Positions 7,785 through 11,703 of a stretch of DNA of 11,703 nt are shown here, piece by piece. Both the position numbers and the translations under genes were made by a program. This DNA comes from Desulfobacterales bacterium (GTDB lineage: Bacteria > Desulfobacterota > Desulfobacteria > Desulfobacterales > JAFDCJ01): NCBI GenBank assembly GCA_029939875.1, contig JAOZSC010000032.1:1-11703 (forward strand). The letters run 5' to 3'. Within the stretch, counting starts at the first letter, position 1. The number at the start of each line of letters is the position of its first letter. The notes beneath the pieces were generated by a model. That model searched no databases. It was not told where the DNA came from and worked only from the letters and a program-made list of their open reading frames with translations.

Positions 7785-8888
7785 ATGCCGATTCAAAGAT
7801 TATATATTGAACAGGCGGTAGCCCATACACCCCAGGCCGACGCCATCTCGCGCCGACTCAATCTGCCGGGCAAAATTGTAACGGACGCTCATCCGGTTTA
7901 TGCCTGGATATCAAAAGCCGCCGATCCCGTAAAAAAAGCAAAAGAAGTTCTTTTTCTGACCCGCAACAAGGGCGCCTTTATCAGGGACTGCCCGGGAACC
8001 CGCTGCTACAGGTGCTGTGGCTATAAAATTCTGCACATCGGGACTTTTTGCCACATGGACTGCTCATACTGTATCCTGCAGTCATATTTTCATCCCCCCG
8101 TACTCCAGTATTTTGTAAACCACAGCGATCTATTCAATGAACTTGATGAAATATTTGCCGACCAAAAGAGCATTCACCGGATCGGCACCGGCGAGTTCAC
8201 CGACAGCCTGATCTGGGAGCTGTGGACCGATCTCGCCCACCGACTGGTACCGGCCTTCTCCTGCCAGAACCATGCCGTGCTGGAGCTGAAAACAAAAACC
8301 ACAGCCGTTGAAAACCTGCGCGAACTCAACCACCAACGCAAAACCATCGTGGCCTGGTCGCTAAACACGCCCAACGTTATTGCATCCGAGGAGCGTGGCA
8401 CTGCATCCCTGGACGCCAGGCTTTCCGCCGCCGCGAGATGTGCCTCCTGGGGATACCCCCTGGCTTTTCATTTTGATCCCATCATCATTTATGACGGCTG
8501 TGAAGCTGACTATCGACTCACCATCCAAAAATTGTTTTCACTTATTTCACCGGAAAACATCGTTTGGATCAGCCTCGGTACGTTTCGTTTCATGCCCGCG
8601 CTGAAATCCCTTATCGAAAAGCGCTTCCCAGGATCGAAAATTGTCTATGGCGAGTTCATCCCGGGGCTCGACGGCAAGATGCGGTATTTCAAGCCGCTGC
8701 GAATCCGAATTTATCAGGAAATTATTGATGCCATCCGGGAGATTGCACCCGATGTGCTGCTTTATTTTTGCATGGAAGACGATGAGGTGTGGCACAAATC
8801 TTTTGGTTTTACACCTGCACAGCGCGGCGGACTCCCGGCGATGCTGGATGCGTCTGCAAAGCGGCATTGTGATCTGGCGGGAATTTAA
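7785..8888 (+). CDS. Spore photoproduct lyase family radical SAM protein
   Basis: A 367-residue radical S-adenosylmethionine enzyme. The CxxxCxxC motif (C89, C93, C96; CHMDCSYC) should hold the [4Fe-4S] cluster that cleaves SAM, and the aromatic residue after each cysteine is typical. The continuation (SYCILQSYF, HRIGTGEFTDSL at 131-142, YPLAFHFDPIIIYDG, and ISLGTFRFMP) matches the spore photoproduct lyase (SPL/SplB) family, whose founding member reverses the thymine dimer of UV-irradiated spores. Two differences stand out. The segment equivalent to the B. subtilis hydrogen-donor Cys141 appears to have F138 instead, and four extra cysteines (C69, C74, C77, C78) precede the radical SAM motif. 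C329 near the C-terminus (YFCMEDDEVW) is a further candidate functional cysteine. A non-sporulating host is likely, so the substrate is unknown; it may be another DNA lesion. It lies downstream of a TetR gene and converges on the EF-G-like gene. The family call is firm, the reaction is not. Confidence 0.87.
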   Translation: MPIQRLYIEQAVAHTPQADAISRRLNLPGKIVTDAHPVYAWISKAADPVKKAKEVLFLTRNKGAFIRDCPGTRCYRCCGYKILHIGTFCHMDCSYCILQSYFHPPVLQYFVNHSDLFNELDEIFADQKSIHRIGTGEFTDSLIWELWTDLAHRLVPAFSCQNHAVLELKTKTTAVENLRELNHQRKTIVAWSLNTPNVIASEERGTASLDARLSAAARCASWGYPLAFHFDPIIIYDGCEADYRLTIQKLFSLISPENIVWISLGTFRFMPALKSLIEKRFPGSKIVYGEFIPGLDGKMRYFKPLRIRIYQEIIDAIREIAPDVLLYFCMEDDEVWHKSFGFTPAQRGGLPAMLDASAKRHCDLAGI

Positions 8889-8900
8889 AACAGTGTAACC

Positions 8901-9026
8901 GTTCAAAGGTTCAGGGTTCTACGTTCAGGGTTAAAAACAAAAGACCTGAAGTGCTCCTCAAAAATACCTATTTATCCAAATTGTTGCCAGTGTGGCCCCA
9001 AATTATGAACCCTGGAACCTTTGAAC
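8901..9026. repeat. Long inverted repeat of heptamer units between convergent genes
   Basis: The 148-nt gap between the radical SAM stop and the EF-G-like stop carries arms at 8901-8919 and 9007-9026 that are complementary over 19 positions with a single one-base bulge (an extra base in the right arm), enclosing 87 nt. The left arm contains GTTCAAAGGTTC and the right arm its exact complement GAACCTTTGAAC (9015-9026). The left side is 7-nt periodic (GGTTCAG, GGTTCTA, CGTTCAG, GGTTAAA from 8908 to 8935), and the right side is built of the complementary TGAACCC/CTGAACC words up to 9035. Either transcript would carry the stem just after its stop codon, so it may serve as a bidirectional 3' end or stability element; no strong U-tract follows. 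Function is inferred. Confidence 0.75.
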
Positions 9027-9036
9027 CCCTGAACCT

Positions 9037-11109
9037 TTATTCTTTACTCTTGTTTACCTCTTCGATAATTTTTTCGGCGATCTGGGTCGGCACCTCGTCA
9101 TAGTGGGAAAACTCCATGCTATATATACCGCGCCCGCCGGTCATGGAACGAAGATCCGGCGCGTAGGTCAGAAACTCGGCCATGGGGACCTGGGCCTTGA
9201 TGATTTGATTTTTTCCAGCATTATCCATTCCCAGGACCCTGCCGCGTCGTCCGTTCAAATCCCCCATGATGTCTCCCATGTAATCATCGGGCGTGGTCAC
9301 CGTGACGGTCATGATAGGCTCCAGCAGTACAGGCTGGGCCTGATCGACTGCTTTTCTGAAGGCCAGGGATCCGGCGATTTTAAACGCCATTTCCGATGAA
9401 TCCACGGCGTGAAAAGACCCGTCGTCCAGGGTAACCTTAAAATCCACGCAGGGATAACCGGCCAAAACCCCTTTTCGGGCTGCTTCGATGACGCCTTTCT
9501 CAACGGCAGGGATGTAGGTTCTGGGAATTGCCCCTCCCACGATGGCATTGACAAATTCAAAGCCCTTGCCCCTGGGCATGGGCTCTAACTGTATCCAGCA
9601 GTCGCCGAACTGACCATGACCTCCGGTCTGTTTTTTATGCCTGCCCTGGACCCTGACCTTCTTTTTAATGGTTTCCCGGTAGGGTATTTTAGGCGCTTTG
9701 AGCACTGCTTCGACGTTGAATTTGCGTTTGAGTTTTTCGATGGCGGTTTCGATGTGAATCTGTCCTCTGCCCGACAGGAGGATTTCCTTGGTTTCGGAAA
9801 TTCGTTCCAGCTTTAAGGCGGGATCTTCTTCCAGCAGTTTGCTCAAAGAGATGAAAATTTTATCTTCATCGCCTTTTGACTTGGACTCGATTGCAAATGA
9901 CATCACGCTGGGCAGAGGTTCGACGCACTGATATTTAATTTTGGCGGCTTCATCGCACAGGGTGTCGCCGGTAACCGTTGCTTTCAGCTTGGCCACCGCG
10001 ACAATGCAACCGGGTCCTGCGCCGGTGGCGGGCTTTTGTTCTTTGCCAGTGATGGTAAACAGCTGATTAAAACGTTCCCGGGCTTCCTTGTTTGAGTTAT
10101 AAAAGGAGCCGTCGGCACCGATGGTCCCGGAAACCACCCTGAAGATCGTCAATCGTCCGGCATAGGGATCGGCCAGTGTTTTGACGACAAAGGCGGAAAA
10201 GGGTTCGCTCTCATCAGGTGCCCTTTCAATCTCGTTGCCGGTGTCGGGGTCCGTACCTGTCTTCGGGCCGCGATCCAGCGGAGAGGGCAGGGCATCGACA
10301 ACCAGTTCCAGCACCCGATCAATTCCGATATTTTTCGTTGCCGCCGCGCATACCACCGGAACGAAAGTTCTGGCCAGAGTGCCTTTTCGCAACGCAGCCC
10401 TCAAGTCGTCCTCGCTGAGCTCTTCTCCTTCCAGATAGCGCTCCACGAGTTCATCATCGGCTTCAGCAATATTTTCAATCAGGTTCTCTTTTTCCTTTTC
10501 CACCAGTTCCTGCATGTCTGCCGGAATTTCAGCAACCGTTGGTTTGCCCTCCGCATTGTAAACATAGGCCTTGCCGCTGATTAAATCCACCACCCCTTTG
10601 AAGTCCTCCTCGGTGCCGATGGGAAGCTGTAAAATAATGGGCTTGGGGCTAAAAAGCTCGCCCGCTTCCTTGAAGACCCGGTTAAAATCAGCGCGCTCGC
10701 GGTCAAGCTTGTTGATGACGATGATACACGGCTGGGCAAACTGTTTGGCGAAATCCCAACCCTGCTCGGTTTGCACTTTCACCCCATCCACGGCATCGAC
10801 CAGCACGACAACGCCGTCGGCGGCCTGCATACAACTGCGCGAGTCGGAAAAAAAGTTCTGATCGCCGGGAGTGTCAAGCAGATTGATGGTGTGTTTTTTC
10901 CAGCTGCACTGGTGAAACCCGGAGCTGATGCTCGATCCCCGTTTCAGCTCCTCCGGTTCAAAGTCCATGGCAGTGTTGCCGTCTTCCACCCGGCCCATCC
11001 GATTGATCGTGCCACAGTCATACAGCATGGCCTCGGCCAGGAGGGTTTTCCCAGCACCGGAATGGGCAATCAGGGCAATGTTTCGTAAATTTGCTATTTT
11101 TTCGCTCAT
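9037..11109 (-). CDS. EF-G-like translation GTPase (EF-G-2 / FusA2 type)
   Basis: A 690-residue five-domain homologue of elongation factor G, close in motif pattern to Thermus EF-G-2 rather than to the main translocase. G1 is AHSGAGKT (15-22) in place of AHIDAGKT, switch I is RGSSIS (57-62) instead of RGITI, and G3 is DTPGDQ (79-84), with Asp83 where canonical EF-G has the catalytic His of DTPGH. G4 is NKLD (133-136), and a G5-like CAAATK is at 254-259. Domain II-III follow, then domain IV with KKQTGGHGQFGD (492-503), and the C-terminal EF-G fold with VLLEPIM (594-600), RRGRVLGM (621-628) and YSMEFSHYDEVP (663-674). Minus-strand GAGGAG (11115-11120) lies 5 nt before the ATG. EF-G-2 proteins bind GTP and ribosomes, but their role is unsettled; many genomes with it also carry a standard fusA, which is not in this window. 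Confidence 0.93.
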   Translation of the reverse strand: MSEKIANLRNIALIAHSGAGKTLLAEAMLYDCGTINRMGRVEDGNTAMDFEPEELKRGSSISSGFHQCSWKKHTINLLDTPGDQNFFSDSRSCMQAADGVVVLVDAVDGVKVQTEQGWDFAKQFAQPCIIVINKLDRERADFNRVFKEAGELFSPKPIILQLPIGTEEDFKGVVDLISGKAYVYNAEGKPTVAEIPADMQELVEKEKENLIENIAEADDELVERYLEGEELSEDDLRAALRKGTLARTFVPVVCAAATKNIGIDRVLELVVDALPSPLDRGPKTGTDPDTGNEIERAPDESEPFSAFVVKTLADPYAGRLTIFRVVSGTIGADGSFYNSNKEARERFNQLFTITGKEQKPATGAGPGCIVAVAKLKATVTGDTLCDEAAKIKYQCVEPLPSVMSFAIESKSKGDEDKIFISLSKLLEEDPALKLERISETKEILLSGRGQIHIETAIEKLKRKFNVEAVLKAPKIPYRETIKKKVRVQGRHKKQTGGHGQFGDCWIQLEPMPRGKGFEFVNAIVGGAIPRTYIPAVEKGVIEAARKGVLAGYPCVDFKVTLDDGSFHAVDSSEMAFKIAGSLAFRKAVDQAQPVLLEPIMTVTVTTPDDYMGDIMGDLNGRRGRVLGMDNAGKNQIIKAQVPMAEFLTYAPDLRSMTGGRGIYSMEFSHYDEVPTQIAEKIIEEVNKSKE

Positions 11110-11114
11110 ATAGG

Positions 11115-11120
11115 CTCCTC
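11115..11120 (-). promoter_or_regulatory. Ribosome binding site of EF-G-like gene
   Basis: GAGGAG on the minus strand, 5 nt before the ATG at 11109, supports that start. Confidence 0.75.
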
Positions 11121-11166
11121 TCTTCCCGTTGATCTTTTCGCAGTATGCAGAACTTCTAAAATGAAT

Positions 11167-11195
11167 TTTCTACCTTTTAAAGTAAAAAAAATCAA
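11167..11195 (-). promoter_or_regulatory. Candidate promoter of EF-G-like gene
   Basis: In the 104-nt AT-rich gap between tlyA and the EF-G-like gene, the minus strand has TTGATT (11195-11190) and TAGAAA (11172-11167) with 17-nt spacing, each matching the sigma-70 hexamers in four of six positions. The placement, about 60 nt before the start codon, is reasonable. The surrounding A/T runs make chance matches likely. Confidence 0.35.
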
Positions 11196-11213
11196 GACCA
11201 AAATCAGATCAAT

Positions 11214-11703
11214 TTAAAGGGCGGGCACGCGCAGCAGGATAAAAAACTCCCGGTTTCCCTTGGGGCCGAGGATTGGGGAGGGTAAAACCCCTTTGCAATC
11301 CAGACCGGCAGTCGCAAAAAAAGCCGTCAGCTCGTTGATAATCTCCTGATGAAGATCAGGGTTTTTGACCACGCCGCCTTTTCCGACCCGGCCTTTACCG
11401 ACTTCAAACTGGGGTTTTATCAAGGCCAGAATGTGACCGGCTTGCTTTACAAACCCCAGCAGCACCGGGACGACTATTTTCAAGGAAATAAAAGACACAT
11501 CCACAGTTGCCAGATCAACCGGTTCGCCAACGGTTTCCAACTGCAAATGCCGGATATTGGTGCGCTCGATCACCACCACCCTTGGATCCTGACGCAACTT
11601 CCACGCCAGTTGGCCGTAACCCACATCCACGGCAACCACACGATCGGCCCCGTGCTGCAGCAGGCAGTCGGTAAATCCGCCGGTCGAGGCGCCGATATCG
11701 ATG
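11214..11703 (-). CDS. tlyA: TlyA-family rRNA 2'-O-methyltransferase, 5'-truncated by window edge
   Basis: The minus-strand frame stays open to the window edge, so the N-terminal S4 RNA-binding domain and first part of the protein are outside; 162 residues are visible. It begins in the SAM-binding motif DIGASTGGFTDCLLQHGA, the FtsJ-like fold motif I of TlyA, followed by VVAVDVGYGQL, the DLATVDVSFISL segment and ALIKPQFEVGKGRVGKGGVV with the catalytic-type Lys. It ends with GPKGNREFFILLR, the characteristic TlyA C-terminus. TlyA proteins (once called haemolysins) methylate cytidine ribose in 16S and/or 23S rRNA and affect capreomycin sensitivity in mycobacteria. The apparent start within the window (GTG at 11639) is only a Val inside the conserved fold. 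It lies 104 nt upstream of the EF-G-like gene on the same strand; both act on ribosomes, though a separate promoter may lie between them. Confidence 0.95.
   Translation of the reverse strand, partial: IDIGASTGGFTDCLLQHGADRVVAVDVGYGQLAWKLRQDPRVVVIERTNIRHLQLETVGEPVDLATVDVSFISLKIVVPVLLGFVKQAGHILALIKPQFEVGKGRVGKGGVVKNPDLHQEIINELTAFFATAGLDCKGVLPSPILGPKGNREFFILLRVPAL

Noticed and set aside
7552..7830. 92-codon minus-strand frame spanning the tetR-radical SAM gap.
   Set aside because: It overlaps both flanking genes antisense, has no ribosome binding site that I could see, and its composition is not protein-like; the gap is better explained as a control region.

Overview
The window is a piece of a bacterial chromosome with dense, mostly housekeeping gene content. 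Gene types and protein flavour (an LDH-type malate dehydrogenase, an EF-G-2-like translation factor, a divergent spore-photoproduct-lyase-family radical SAM protein, a stand-alone ParB-domain protein, long-form PurC) suggest an anaerobic Desulfobacterota/deltaproteobacterial lineage. That placement is inferred from protein resemblance, not from a marker gene such as rRNA. There are no tRNA or rRNA genes, CRISPR arrays, insertion sequences or phage genes that I can see.

Layout. (1) 1-3790, plus strand: the 3' part of uvrB, then uvrC, two of the three parts of the UvrABC nucleotide excision repair system, separated by an 82-nt gap carrying a short heptanucleotide repeat. (2) 3836-4768, minus strand: malate dehydrogenase (mdh), convergent with uvrC across a 45-nt gap that is also heptamer-repetitive. 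(3) 4769-5036: divergent control region between mdh and purC, with back-to-back TTGACA boxes and a possible 26-codon leader ORF ending in the purC ribosome binding site. (4) 5037-6910, plus: purC, translationally coupled (TAATG overlap) to an orphan ParB/Spo0J-like DNA-binding protein. (5) 6918-7608: a TetR-family regulator with its own near-consensus promoter and an overlapping inverted repeat; this promoter argues that translation starts at 6979, not at the upstream ATG at 6928. (6) 7785-8888, plus: a radical SAM protein of the spore photoproduct lyase family, preceded by a perfect inverted repeat next to a TATAAT box. (7) 8889-9036: convergent gap holding a 19/20-nt inverted repeat built from GGTTCAG-like heptamers. 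(8) 9037-11109, minus: an EF-G-like GTPase with altered switch motifs. (9) 11214-11703, minus: the 3' part of a TlyA-family rRNA methyltransferase.

How the genes fit together. UvrB and UvrC act in the same excision repair reaction, and the SPL-family protein may handle DNA photolesions or another nucleic-acid substrate, so DNA repair is a loose theme. Mdh (TCA cycle), PurC (purine synthesis), the EF-G homologue and TlyA are unrelated metabolic or translation functions. I see no clear new multi-gene system. The points most worth following are the orphan ParB tied to purC, the SPL-like enzyme lacking the expected hydrogen-donor cysteine, the EF-G paralogue with Asp in place of the catalytic His, and a family of 7-nt-periodic repeats that occupies three separate intergenic gaps.
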